From the NCBI GenBank assembly GCA_020633235.1, contig JACKEA010000001.1, forward strand, positions 1,798,001 to 1,862,000: a stretch of DNA of 64,000 nt, given 5' to 3'. Made by a program: the position numbers and the translations under genes. Below are positions 18,245-28,640 of the stretch, in pieces (position 1 is the stretch's first letter; each line of letters starts with the position of its first letter). The notes beneath the pieces were generated by a model. That model was not told where the DNA came from, searched no databases, and saw only the letters and a list, made by a program, of their open reading frames with translations. Origin of the DNA: Polyangiaceae bacterium. Its GTDB lineage: Bacteria > Myxococcota_A > Polyangia > Polyangiales > Polyangiaceae.

Positions 18245-19063
18245 CTAGAGCCCCCCGAACAGGAGTTCGATGAACTTCGCGTGGTCCTTGATGCGAACCC
18301 CGATGGCGTGCCGGAGCCGCTTCTTCTTCGCGGCGTCTTTCAAGTGGCCTTCAAGGAGGTTCTTCGGTGGACCACCGGTAAGGACGAACAACATGTGGGC
18401 GACTGGAATTCCACGGAAGCTTCCCAGGGCCGCCTCTTCGAGTTCCTCCGCGAGGCTATCCTCACCGCGCTCACGAAGCCGCTCAGCGACAAAGAGCACG
18501 GAGTGCCGCGTTGGTCGGCCACGGTCGCGGTCCAACGCGTCGCTCGCCTCATCCAACACAGCCGCGGAAAGCTTCGCACGGCTCTTGGACTCTCCCTTCA
18601 GGAGCATGAGCTTGTCCTTGCTGTCGCGTGCGACGCCAATAATGTCGTCACCGCGTAGCGCCATTTCTCGATCGTCCTTCCATTGAAGCCGACGGATAGG
18701 GACCTCGTACTTCAGCTCTTGCTCTGCGAGCTCCGTGGCCAGAACCTCCCCCAGGTCCCCCGAGCGCGAAGTCTTCCCCTTCGGGACATGCTCACGAAGC
18801 AGCGCCGCTGTCTGGACTGCTCCGAGCGAAGCTACGCGTTTGGCTACGATCTGCGGGTCCACATAATGCCCGCGCACCAGCTCTCGGAGGTCGCCCAGAA
18901 TCGACGCGCGGCTGCCGTCACGTTCCGCGAGCACCCGAAGAGAATGCCGACCAACCGCGGATGTGCTGACGTCCAACCACTGCGAAACAGGATGAGCCGG
19001 TGTGGTTGCCTTGGGCTTCGCGGGCGCCTTCTTTGCCTTCGTCTTGGTCTTCGCCCCGGCCAC
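18245..19063 (-). CDS. hamA: Hachiman-type nuclease HamA (DUF1837-like)
   Basis: 272 aa. A Lys/Ala/Pro-rich N-terminus (about 1-24) precedes a domain with the PD-(D/E)xK layout of DUF1837/HamA: GDLGE (102-106), RRLQWK (K129), RGDDIIG (137-143) and GESK (157-160), giving D139/D140, E158 and K160 as the probable metal-binding and catalytic set. The C-terminal third includes VAHMLFVLTGGPP. The pairing with the adjacent helicase identifies a Hachiman-like (or AbpAB-like) module. It lies only 9 bases after hsdR on the same strand, so it is expressed as the distal part of a type I R-M operon. Confidence 0.75.
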   Translation of the reverse strand: MAGAKTKTKAKKAPAKPKATTPAHPVSQWLDVSTSAVGRHSLRVLAERDGSRASILGDLRELVRGHYVDPQIVAKRVASLGAVQTAALLREHVPKGKTSRSGDLGEVLATELAEQELKYEVPIRRLQWKDDREMALRGDDIIGVARDSKDKLMLLKGESKSRAKLSAAVLDEASDALDRDRGRPTRHSVLFVAERLRERGEDSLAEELEEAALGSFRGIPVAHMLFVLTGGPPKNLLEGHLKDAAKKKRLRHAIGVRIKDHAKFIELLFGGL

Positions 19064-19072
19064 GCCTTCCCC

Positions 19073-22048
19073 CTAGTAGTATTGCTTGATGTACCCGTAG
19101 GCCTTCTCGAACAGCTCGGCGTCGGCGTGGAGCTTGTACTTGAAGAGCGTCTTGCGGAGGGCCTTCTTGACCTCGCGCTCGCCGGCGCTGGTTTGCTGCC
19201 AGCCGGGGAAGCGTACGAGGCGCACGATCTCGTCGATGTCGTTGACGATGCGCGCGACCACGACGGGAGTGCTGTCGTTCTTGACCTCCTGGAACAGCTC
19301 GGTGAGAGCCGCTTTGCCGCGGTCCTCGTCTTCTTCGGGCGGGGTCTCCTTCTCGGCCGCGACAACATCGCGGGCGATGTCGAGGAGCTCCTTGAGGAAG
19401 GCTATGCTGTGGAGCTGCCCGGCTTCGTGGCGCTCCTTCAGCTTTTCGAGACGCTCGCTGAGCGCCTTGTAGTTCGGGTTGCCCATGTGCTTACGAAGGC
19501 GTTGTCCGAGCTTGATTTCCAGCTCCTTCGCCTTCTTCTTGGGATCGGGCGAGCCCAGAACGGCCTCGAGCAGCTCGGCATCCACGACGATCTCTTCGAG
19601 GTCGTCCCGCACGGTCTCGACGTGCACGTTCTCGTGGATGAGCTCGATGGTCTTTGCGCCGAGCGCGTGCCAGATGAGCTTGCCTTGGCCCGTGGTGGGC
19701 TGTACCGAGACGTACACCTGCGACAGCCAGCGGTAGTCGGTCTCGTGCTGTTGCAGAGCCGGGTCGGGCGAGAGCGCCTCCCAGAGCTTTCCGAGGTAGC
19801 TGTAGTCCGCCGCGAAGGCGTCGCGGACATCGTTGTTGGGCAAGCAGTCTTGGGCGGCGATCAGCCCTTCGTAGCCGCTCACGGTCCGGTCCACGCCAGG
19901 GAAGTATGCGAGGCACTTCTGCATGGCACCCGGTAGCTTGTCCTTGAGCCCGGCGATGTTGCCGACCACCTGGCGGAAGCCCTTCTCGTCGAACTCCAGG
20001 GCCTTGGCCACATCGTCGAACACGCCCAGGTAATCGACGATTAGGCCGTGGGTCTTCTCGTTCCCGTAGGTGCGGTTCGTGCGGCAGATGGCCTGCAACA
20101 GCGTGTGGTCCCTCAACGGCTTGTCGAGGTACATCGCCTGCAGGATCGGTGCATCGAAGCCGGTCAACAGCTTCGCGGTGACCACCAGAACCTGCAGGGG
20201 GTCATTCGGGTCGCGGAACCGGTCGAGGAGCTTCTCCTCGGCATCTCGGTCACGCTTGTAGGGTTTGTAGCGGTCGTCGTCCTTCTCCTTGCCGGAGACG
20301 GAGATGACGACGTCGCTGGCTTCTGGCGCCAGGTGCTTGTCGAGCTCGTCTTTGTAGAGCAGGCAGGTCTCTTGGTCGAAGGTCACGACCATGGCCTTGA
20401 AGCCGTTGGGCTCCACCTTCTCGACGAAGTGCTTGGCTACGTCCGCGCAGATGGCGCGCACTCGGTCGGGTGTCTTCACGAGCACGGCCATCTTCGAGGC
20501 CGCCTTGGCGAGGTTGTCCTTGTCCAGGTCGGAGAGCTCACCGGTGAGGTCCGCGTAGGCTTCGTCGATGCCTTCCTTGTCGATGTGCAACTCGATGAGC
20601 CGTGGCTCGAAGTGCAACGGCAAGGTGGCGCCGTCACGGATCGACTCCTCGAAACCGTAGCGGCTCATGTAGCCGCGCTCGTCTTCCTCGGCGCCGAAGG
20701 CGTAGAAGGTGTTCCGGTCGCGCTTGTTGATGGGCGTTCCAGTCAACCCGAAGAGGAACGCGTTCGGCATCGCCGCGCGCATCTTCATGCCCAGGTCGCC
20801 CTCCTGGGTGCGGTGGGCCTCGTCGACCAGGGCGATGATGTTGTCGCGGTCGTTCAGCACGCCGTCGGCTTCGCCGAACTTGAAGATGGTCGTGATGATG
20901 ATCTTCCGCGTGTCCTGCTTAAGCAGGCGCTCGAGCTCTTCACGTGACGCCGCCTTCACCAGGTTCGGGATGTCCGAAGCGTGGAAGGTAGAGCTGATCT
21001 GCGCATCAAGGTCGACGCGGTCGACGATGATGAGCACCGTCGGGTTCTTGAGCGCCGGATGCAGGCGCAGCTTCTGGGCGGCGAAGACCATCAGCAGCGA
21101 CTTGCCCGAACCCTGGAAGTGCCAGATCAGGCCTTTGCGTGGCTGCCCGGCAACGACGCGATCGACCAGGCGGTTTGCGCCCTCGTACTGCTGGTAGCGG
21201 CAGACAATCTTGAGGCGGCGCTTCTTCTTGTCCGTCGCGAAGAGCGTGAAGTTGGCGAGGATGTCGAGCAGCGTCGTCGGCCTAAGCAGGCCAGCGACGG
21301 CGCGCTGGAGATCCGAGAGGCCCTTGGGGGCAGCGTGCTCGTCGGCGCGCCACGGGCCCCAGAGCTCCACCGGCATGCGAACGGATCCGTAGCGCAGCTC
21401 CTTGCCCTCGGTAGCGACGCTGAGAATGTTGGGCGCGAACAGCTCCGGGACGAACTTCTCGTAGTCATCGTGCACCTGGAGCGCGCCGTCGACCCAGCTC
21501 ACCGCGTTGCGGACTGGCGTCTTGGCCTCGATGACGACGACCGGCAGCCCGTTGATGAGCAGCACCAGGTCGGCGCGGCGCTCGGCAGCGCCGGCGCGGA
21601 AGGTGTACTGCGTGGTGACGACGTACTGGTTGTTCTCGGGGTTCTCGAAGTCCACGAGACGCACCGTCGTGTGCTCGTGGTTCTTTCCGAACGGCATGGA
21701 CCGGTCACCACGGAGCCACGCGGCGAACTCCTCGTTCGCCTTGATGATGCCATCGCTGCGGACCGAGAGGACGATGGCGCGCAGCTTGTAGAGGACCTCG
21801 TCGGAGCGGTCGGGGTTCTGGGCGATCTCGGGGTTGAGGCGAATCAACGCTTCACGGACAAAGGACTCGGTGAACACCTCGTGGGTCTGTCGGGGCACAT
21901 CACTGGGAGCGAGGTAATGCCAACCCAAGCCGGAGACCTTCCCGGCGCGCCGAGCCAGTCCGGGGCCTACTGCGGTGTGATGGGTGATGCCACCGCAGAG
22001 CAGGTCACGTACGTACGCTTCAACGGTGTTGGCCTCATTGAAGGTCAT
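19073..22048 (-). CDS. hsdR: Type I restriction endonuclease subunit R
   Basis: 991 aa. The N-terminal nuclease domain shows the PD-(D/E)xK core D160 ... E174-x-K176 (VVVIEAKT). It is followed by an SF2 translocase: FQGSGKS (311-317), DEAH (409-412), LTGTPI, and LVVTAKLLTGFDAP ... QAICRTNRTY. The start ATG at 22048 overlaps the hsdS stop by ATGA (22045-22048). HsdR pairs with HsdM2S to translocate and cleave unmodified DNA. Full length for the family; no damage seen. Confidence 0.95.
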   Translation of the reverse strand: MTFNEANTVEAYVRDLLCGGITHHTAVGPGLARRAGKVSGLGWHYLAPSDVPRQTHEVFTESFVREALIRLNPEIAQNPDRSDEVLYKLRAIVLSVRSDGIIKANEEFAAWLRGDRSMPFGKNHEHTTVRLVDFENPENNQYVVTTQYTFRAGAAERRADLVLLINGLPVVVIEAKTPVRNAVSWVDGALQVHDDYEKFVPELFAPNILSVATEGKELRYGSVRMPVELWGPWRADEHAAPKGLSDLQRAVAGLLRPTTLLDILANFTLFATDKKKRRLKIVCRYQQYEGANRLVDRVVAGQPRKGLIWHFQGSGKSLLMVFAAQKLRLHPALKNPTVLIIVDRVDLDAQISSTFHASDIPNLVKAASREELERLLKQDTRKIIITTIFKFGEADGVLNDRDNIIALVDEAHRTQEGDLGMKMRAAMPNAFLFGLTGTPINKRDRNTFYAFGAEEDERGYMSRYGFEESIRDGATLPLHFEPRLIELHIDKEGIDEAYADLTGELSDLDKDNLAKAASKMAVLVKTPDRVRAICADVAKHFVEKVEPNGFKAMVVTFDQETCLLYKDELDKHLAPEASDVVISVSGKEKDDDRYKPYKRDRDAEEKLLDRFRDPNDPLQVLVVTAKLLTGFDAPILQAMYLDKPLRDHTLLQAICRTNRTYGNEKTHGLIVDYLGVFDDVAKALEFDEKGFRQVVGNIAGLKDKLPGAMQKCLAYFPGVDRTVSGYEGLIAAQDCLPNNDVRDAFAADYSYLGKLWEALSPDPALQQHETDYRWLSQVYVSVQPTTGQGKLIWHALGAKTIELIHENVHVETVRDDLEEIVVDAELLEAVLGSPDPKKKAKELEIKLGQRLRKHMGNPNYKALSERLEKLKERHEAGQLHSIAFLKELLDIARDVVAAEKETPPEEDEDRGKAALTELFQEVKNDSTPVVVARIVNDIDEIVRLVRFPGWQQTSAGEREVKKALRKTLFKYKLHADAELFEKAYGYIKQYY

Positions 22049-23205
22049 GATGGCCCTCCCGCCAGAATACTCTCTCGAATCATCCCCAATGCCTCCCAAG
22101 CCATGGTTGCCCGACCCTCAGCTTGTTCGTGGGCCAAGTCTGCTGTGCGGAGGACGTCCACGATTTCGCGCTGTCGCTGAACGCTGGGCACCCAAAACGG
22201 GAACGCAGACACAAGTCGGCAGTTTAGCGCTTGCTGATTGGTTCCCTGGCTCCACAGCCGAAGCAGCTGGTACTTGGCTTCGAGCTGGTAGAAAAGAAAC
22301 TCTGGCTCAACTTCATTGCCAGGAACGACCGCCGCGAAGTTCTGATTGATCGTCGCCTCAAAAGAAAGGAAGGCGGCCATGCCACGCGTCTTTCCTTGGC
22401 CAATCATGGCGATGAGTGTGGATGACGCTGGAATCAGATCGAGCGAGCACTCACTAAGTGCCTTCTCGGTAATGAACTCATCGGCTGCTGTGATCTTTCG
22501 TTCGTTCACTTTGCCAGTGGGAAGCCACGCAACATCTCCGCCCCAATACTCGTCGCGTCCGCGACGAGGCGTCGTGCCGTTGCGAACATCTGCAATCTGA
22601 CCGACCGTCGTGTTCGCTTCGTCGTGTGCGTCGAGGAAATATCCCTTCTGAAGCGACCGGCGTACTTGCAGAGCCGCGCGTGCGGTGTGCTGAACTGCCT
22701 CGGTCGTCTCGCGCGCGGCGTCAAGTACAGCGGCCATGCGTCGCTGTTCGTCCAATGGCGGCAGCGAGAACTCATATCTTGCCGCATCAGACCAGTTCAC
22801 GAAGAGATTCGTCGAGCCGCGGAAGTTCCGCCGAAGGTGGTCCTGAAACCCCTCAGATCTGGCGACGGCCTCGACGAGGCTCGGAAGGATTACCCCCTCG
22901 TCCAGTGGACGGAGAATGAAGTTGGTGTGAGCTGAAAGACAGTCGAAGGTCGCGACCGCGACACGCAGCTTTGGCCCCCGCGTGGTGCAGATCACATCAC
23001 CTGCACGGACAATTGTTCGAATCCTCGATCCAAAGTCTCCGTCGCCGACGGGACTCCACTCGCTGATTCTTCCGTCCTCGGGAATGTGTTTTCCAATAAT
23101 GTAGCGAGAAAAGCCGTCTGCCTCGTAGTCCTTGGTAGCGGCTGTCGAATTCGTGACGACGTCTCCCAGCTTCACTCGCTGCCATGATTTCTTGCGTTCA
23201 GCCAT
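22045..23205 (-). CDS. hsdS: Type I restriction specificity subunit S
   Basis: 386 aa. Two target-recognition domains are separated and followed by conserved coiled-coil helices: the first half contains KLGDVVTNSTAAT ... LPPLDEQRRMAAVLDAARE, the second VGQIADVRNGTTPRRG ... QREIVDVLRTADLAHEQAE. TRD1 and TRD2 define the two halves of a bipartite DNA target, whose sequence cannot be predicted. The start MAERKKSWQ (23205) overlaps the end of the preceding hsdM by 8 bases; the longer frame to 23628 lies inside that gene and is rejected. Confidence 0.92.
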   Translation of the reverse strand: MAERKKSWQRVKLGDVVTNSTAATKDYEADGFSRYIIGKHIPEDGRISEWSPVGDGDFGSRIRTIVRAGDVICTTRGPKLRVAVATFDCLSAHTNFILRPLDEGVILPSLVEAVARSEGFQDHLRRNFRGSTNLFVNWSDAARYEFSLPPLDEQRRMAAVLDAARETTEAVQHTARAALQVRRSLQKGYFLDAHDEANTTVGQIADVRNGTTPRRGRDEYWGGDVAWLPTGKVNERKITAADEFITEKALSECSLDLIPASSTLIAMIGQGKTRGMAAFLSFEATINQNFAAVVPGNEVEPEFLFYQLEAKYQLLRLWSQGTNQQALNCRLVSAFPFWVPSVQRQREIVDVLRTADLAHEQAEGRATMAWEALGMIRESILAGGPS

Positions 23206-24712
23206 GAGAGGCCTCTTCGCTCTGCAGTCCCTCCAGCACGTCGACCAAGGCGTCCATGTGCTGCCAGAACGAGCGCCCGCCTTGCTCCCATTCGGACCAT
23301 ACTTCGGTGAGAGTCTGCGTGTTGCGCCCTTTCGTCTTGCTTGCTGGTGCGCGCCTAACATACAGGGGGATTGAAAGGCTGTGCCCGTGGGTCGCAATTT
23401 CGGGCAGGGTCGCAACCGCGGCAAATCCGGGTTCGTCCGCGAAGGCTTTGTAGGCCGTGCGGATTCGTTGCTGGTGTTCGGGTCTAAGAAAGCTGACCCC
23501 ACGCTCTCTAGCGATCTCGTTGACAGCATCGATAAAGAGAATCCGCCCCCTCCTGGCAGCAGGCTTTCGGGCTCTGCAGAACACCACGCAGGCCTCCATC
23601 GCAGAATTGAAGAACAGATTCGGACCAAGGCCGAGGACGCATTCGATAAGGTCGGCCTCGATGAGCTTTCGCCGAAGTTCGGCCTCGACGTCCCGGAACA
23701 GGACGCCGTGCGGGAAGAGAATCGCGCAACGTCCGGTTTGGGCGTCCAAGCTCTTCAATATGTGCTGAAAGAACGCATAGTCGGCGCGGCCCTGTGGTGG
23801 CGTGCCGAGGAAGTTGCGACCCCATGGATCAGACGCCCATGCCTCTCGGTTCCACCGCTTTATGGAATACGGCGGATTCGCCAGAACAACATTGAACGTG
23901 CGCAGCCTGTCTCCATCGGCAAAGATCGGCCGCTCCAGGGTGTCGCCACGTTGAATGTCGAAATCCTCAACCCCGTGGAGCACCAAGTTCATGCGGGCGA
24001 TGGAAGCGGTCATGTGGTTGCGCTCCTGGCCATACAGCTTCAGGGTGCGATACTCGCCGCCGGAGCGTTTCACCTCAGCGAGCGCTGACAGCAGCATTCC
24101 GCCGGTCCCGCACGTAGGGTCGTAGATGCTCTCGCCGTCGCGGGGCTGGAGTAACTGGGCCATAAGGTGGACAAGCGTGCGGTTGGTGTAAAACTCCTGG
24201 GCAGTGCTTCCGCCGTCGTCGGCAAACTTGCCAACGAGATACTCGTAACCGTCTCCGAGTGAGTCCTCCGGAACCCGCGCAATAGAGAGTGTCTCGCTGG
24301 AGAAGTGCTCAAGTAGGTTCTTCAGGGTGTGGTCGGGCAAACGTTCCTTGTTTGTCCATGGTGCATCTCCGAAGATGCCGTCGAGCCGGCCTGGATTGCC
24401 GGCCTCAATGGCTCTCATCGCGTCTTGAATAGCCCGGCCGACGTTTTTCGGTGTTGTCCGGACCTGCTTCCAGTGAGCGCCATCAGGGATCCGAAATCGC
24501 TCGTCAGCTTCGGCCTTGGCCAGAAGCTCGGACCCGTCATATGCGCCTAGCGCATTGGCGTAGTCCTCGTCCCACACGTCGGATAGCCGCTTGTAGAATA
24601 CCAACGGAAAGATGAACTGCTTGTAGTCGCCAGCATCGACAAGACCCCGAAGGATCGTGGCTGCGCCCCAGAGGTAAGACTCGAGTCGCTCTTGGGTCAG
24701 GACTGTCGTCAT
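23198..24712 (-). CDS. hsdM: Type I DNA methyltransferase subunit M (second copy)
   Basis: 504 aa. The N-terminal HsdM helical domain (LTQERLESYLWGAATILRGLVDAG) is followed by the N6-adenine methyltransferase with SAM motif I DPTCGTGG (198-205) and catalytic motif IV NPPY (279-282), both intact. Start 24712 was chosen because it overlaps the upstream hsdM stop by ATGA. It is distinct from the upstream copy: the two share the fold but differ widely outside the motifs, so this is not a recent duplication. With HsdS it should form the methylase; how two M subunits share one HsdS is unclear. Confidence 0.93.
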   Translation of the reverse strand: MTTVLTQERLESYLWGAATILRGLVDAGDYKQFIFPLVFYKRLSDVWDEDYANALGAYDGSELLAKAEADERFRIPDGAHWKQVRTTPKNVGRAIQDAMRAIEAGNPGRLDGIFGDAPWTNKERLPDHTLKNLLEHFSSETLSIARVPEDSLGDGYEYLVGKFADDGGSTAQEFYTNRTLVHLMAQLLQPRDGESIYDPTCGTGGMLLSALAEVKRSGGEYRTLKLYGQERNHMTASIARMNLVLHGVEDFDIQRGDTLERPIFADGDRLRTFNVVLANPPYSIKRWNREAWASDPWGRNFLGTPPQGRADYAFFQHILKSLDAQTGRCAILFPHGVLFRDVEAELRRKLIEADLIECVLGLGPNLFFNSAMEACVVFCRARKPAARRGRILFIDAVNEIARERGVSFLRPEHQQRIRTAYKAFADEPGFAAVATLPEIATHGHSLSIPLYVRRAPASKTKGRNTQTLTEVWSEWEQGGRSFWQHMDALVDVLEGLQSEEASHG

Positions 24713-26217
24713 TCGAGCCAACCTCCCTCACTGAGCTCGCGTCGCAGCCGCTCTTCCGCGTCACGGCAGCGGGCTAGAGTTGCCTTGAACTCCGATATCG
24801 CGTGGTCGAGAGGAGGTATGTCCTCGCCGATCGGTGGAAGGACGTAGCGGCTGATATTCAGCGTCCAATCCTCTCGCTCGATCTCCCCGACGGTCACGAC
24901 TCGAGCTTGGTGTTCGACGTCACGGAAGCCGGTGACCCAGGATAGGATCTGCGCGACGTGACCAGGTTCCATGTGGTTCTGGGCTCGGTCCTTGCGGAAC
25001 AAGGCCGACGCATCCGCGATCAAGACTCTGCCGGCACGGGGCCGAGGCTTCTTCATGCGGAGCACTAGGATGCAGGCAGCTAGGCCTGTGCCATAGAAGA
25101 GATTGGGGGCGAGGCCGATCACCGCTTCTACACGGTCCTCCTCAAGCAGCTTCTGGCGGATCTGCCCCTCAACTCCCGCTCGAAAGAGAGCGCCCTGCGG
25201 AAGCACGACGGCCATGCGCCCACTGCTTGGAGCCATCGACGCGACCATATGTTGCACCCAGGCGAAATCGCCCGACTTATCCGAAGGAAGTCCCGCAAAG
25301 GCGCGACCCCACGGGTCGCTTTCCCAAACATCACGCCCCCAATTCTCTAGTGAGAACGGGGGATTTGCGATGACAACGTCGAACGTCGCCAAGCCGCCCG
25401 TGCTTGGGTCGGAGAACACGGGACTGCGCAGCGTGTCACCTCGCTCCACTTGGAAATCCTCGACGCCGTGTAGAAGAAGATTCATCCGCGCCACCGCAGA
25501 CGTGGTTAGGTTCTTCTCTTGTCCGAACAGTCTTCCGAAGAATGTTCGGGGATCTCCTCCGGCCGCCCGTACATGCTCGACAGCGGCAAGCAACATACCG
25601 CCGGTGCCACACGCGGGGTCGTAGACGGTCTCGCCTTCCTTTGGGTCGAGGATGTCGACCATCAGGCGCACGACGCTGCGAGGGGTGTAGAACTCGCCGG
25701 CCTTCTTGTTCGTCGTGTCGGCGAACTTCTTGATCAGGTACTCGTAGGCATCGCCGATCACGTCGTTGCGGACGGTCTTGTTACCGAGGGGCAGTGCCGA
25801 GAAGTGCTCGACGAGATCCTTCAGTAGGTCGTCGGCCAAACGGTCCTTGTTCGTCCACTGGGCGTCACCAAAAACGCCGTAGAGGTGCTTTTGGTTGGCT
25901 CGTTCAAGTCCGCGCATGGCGTTCTGGAGCTTCTTGCCGACATTCGACGCGGTCTCGCGCACGTCGCGCCAGTGGCAGCCCTCGGGCACCTGGAACCGGT
26001 GCTCGTCCTCGAAGTCCTCGCCATACGTCTCGACCGCCTCGGCATACTCCTCGTCCCAGACGTCGCAGATGCGCTTGAAGAAGAGCAGCGGCAGGATGTA
26101 GCTCTTCCAGTCGGTGCGATCGACGGGGCTGCCGCGGAGGATGTTGGCGGCCTCCCAGAGGTGGGACTCGAGCTGCTGGAGGGTCAGCTCGAGCGGGAGC
26201 GATGACTGGTCATTCAT
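24709..26217 (-). CDS. hsdM: Type I DNA methyltransferase subunit M (first copy)
   Basis: 502 aa. Same architecture as the downstream copy: LTLQQLESHLWEAANILRGS, SAM motif I DPACGTGG (200-207) and motif IV NPPF (285-288), the usual N6-adenine methylase form. All motifs look functional. It is translationally coupled at both ends: 8-base overlap with the HTH gene upstream and ATGA overlap with the next hsdM. A heterodimeric M1-M2-S enzyme is the simplest inference. Confidence 0.93.
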   Translation of the reverse strand: MNDQSSLPLELTLQQLESHLWEAANILRGSPVDRTDWKSYILPLLFFKRICDVWDEEYAEAVETYGEDFEDEHRFQVPEGCHWRDVRETASNVGKKLQNAMRGLERANQKHLYGVFGDAQWTNKDRLADDLLKDLVEHFSALPLGNKTVRNDVIGDAYEYLIKKFADTTNKKAGEFYTPRSVVRLMVDILDPKEGETVYDPACGTGGMLLAAVEHVRAAGGDPRTFFGRLFGQEKNLTTSAVARMNLLLHGVEDFQVERGDTLRSPVFSDPSTGGLATFDVVIANPPFSLENWGRDVWESDPWGRAFAGLPSDKSGDFAWVQHMVASMAPSSGRMAVVLPQGALFRAGVEGQIRQKLLEEDRVEAVIGLAPNLFYGTGLAACILVLRMKKPRPRAGRVLIADASALFRKDRAQNHMEPGHVAQILSWVTGFRDVEHQARVVTVGEIEREDWTLNISRYVLPPIGEDIPPLDHAISEFKATLARCRDAEERLRRELSEGGWLE

Positions 26218-26413
26218 CGGCACCGCCTCCGTCCTTCTGCTCTCCGGAGACCTGGCGCTCGATCCACGCATCGATGTCCGAGCGGCGGAAGCGCCACTGG
26301 CCGCGGACCCTAAAGCATGGAATTTCAGTGCGTTGCGCCATCGTGTACACGGTCTTCTCGGCGACCTTCAGCAGCTCGGCCACTTCGGCCACGGTTAGGA
26401 TCTCATCCGGCAT
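26210..26413 (-). CDS. Excisionase/AlpA-type HTH protein leading the R-M operon
   Basis: 67 aa MerR-like winged helix protein: ILTVAEVAELLKVAEKTVYTM, then RGQWRFRRSDIDAWI, the standard excisionase-family DNA-binding motif. Such small genes frequently precede hsdM and may regulate the operon or act as a directionality factor. An 8-base overlap couples it to the first hsdM. A GGAG ribosome site lies 8 bases upstream of the ATG. Confidence 0.85.
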   Translation of the reverse strand: MPDEILTVAEVAELLKVAEKTVYTMAQRTEIPCFRVRGQWRFRRSDIDAWIERQVSGEQKDGGGADE

Positions 26414-26466
26414 GGGTGCTCCGCCCGCCTCCGGTCAGTCGTTGGCAAAGGATTCCAACGGCTGCC

Positions 26467-26496
26467 ATCATACGGCTGAAAATGGCTGCGGCGCAA
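26467..26496 (-). promoter_or_regulatory. Candidate promoter of the R-M/Hachiman operon
   Basis: On the minus strand TTGCGC (complement of 26491-26496) is followed after 18 bases by TATGAT (complement of 26467-26472), a good sigma-70-like pair about 50 bases before the first gene of the operon. Prediction from sequence only. Confidence 0.45.
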
Positions 26497-26548
26497 TGGC
26501 CCATCCGAGGGACATGCGCCTTCAAGCCTGTAGAACGATCTCGGGTGG

Positions 26549-26991
26549 TTACGCGGCCGTGGAGAGTTCTCGCCACTGCGCCCGCTGCGCGCCCCAGTCC
26601 CCGGCGTAGATCACCGTCCTGAGGTCCCGCTCGCTCATAGGCTCCCGGCCATCGACGGCCTCGAGGAACAGCACCTGCTCCTGGATGTCCGGGGCCAGCA
26701 GCGTGAGGTTCATGAGCTGGGTGATCCGGGCCCGGGTCAGCTGGAAGTGCCGGGCAGCGTCGGCCTGGTCGCGGAAGTCGCCCCGCTCGATGGCAGCACC
26801 GAGTCCGTGGGCGAAGGCCAGCATCTGGGCCACCCGGGCTGGCCGACGGACGGGGTCGTGGACGGGCTCGGGGGGCTTCTCGGTGAAGACGTAGCCTCGG
26901 CCGCGACGCTTGCGGAAGAGCTTACCGGTCAGCACGAGGGTGTCGCCGTCGGTCCTTCCGGCGGGCTGGGTGGTGAACACGGCTTCGTCAG

Positions 26992-26995
<4 letters not shown>
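26549..26995 (-). CDS. HTH protein partner of the serine recombinase
   Basis: 148 aa. The central segment YVFTEKPPEPVHDPVRRPARVAQML, followed by FRDQADAARHFQLTRARITQLM, contains a helix-turn-helix of the ParB/KorB-like type and TLLAPDIQEQVL; this arrangement is commonly seen next to large serine recombinases of bacterial islands. The start ATG overlaps the recombinase stop by ATGA (26992-26995), so the pair is cotranslated. It may act as a recombination-directionality or regulatory factor; this is inferred. Confidence 0.7.
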
Positions 26996-28590
<1,595 letters not shown>

Positions 28591-28640
28591 GCGGCGGTGA
28601 ACCGGCGCGCATGATGCCGTGGCGGCGGTAAGCTGTCGGC

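Noticed and set aside
22045..23628. Long start for hsdS (527 aa)
   Set aside because: The extra 141 residues lie inside hsdM and are composition-biased; the ATG at 23205 gives the standard 8-base overlap.
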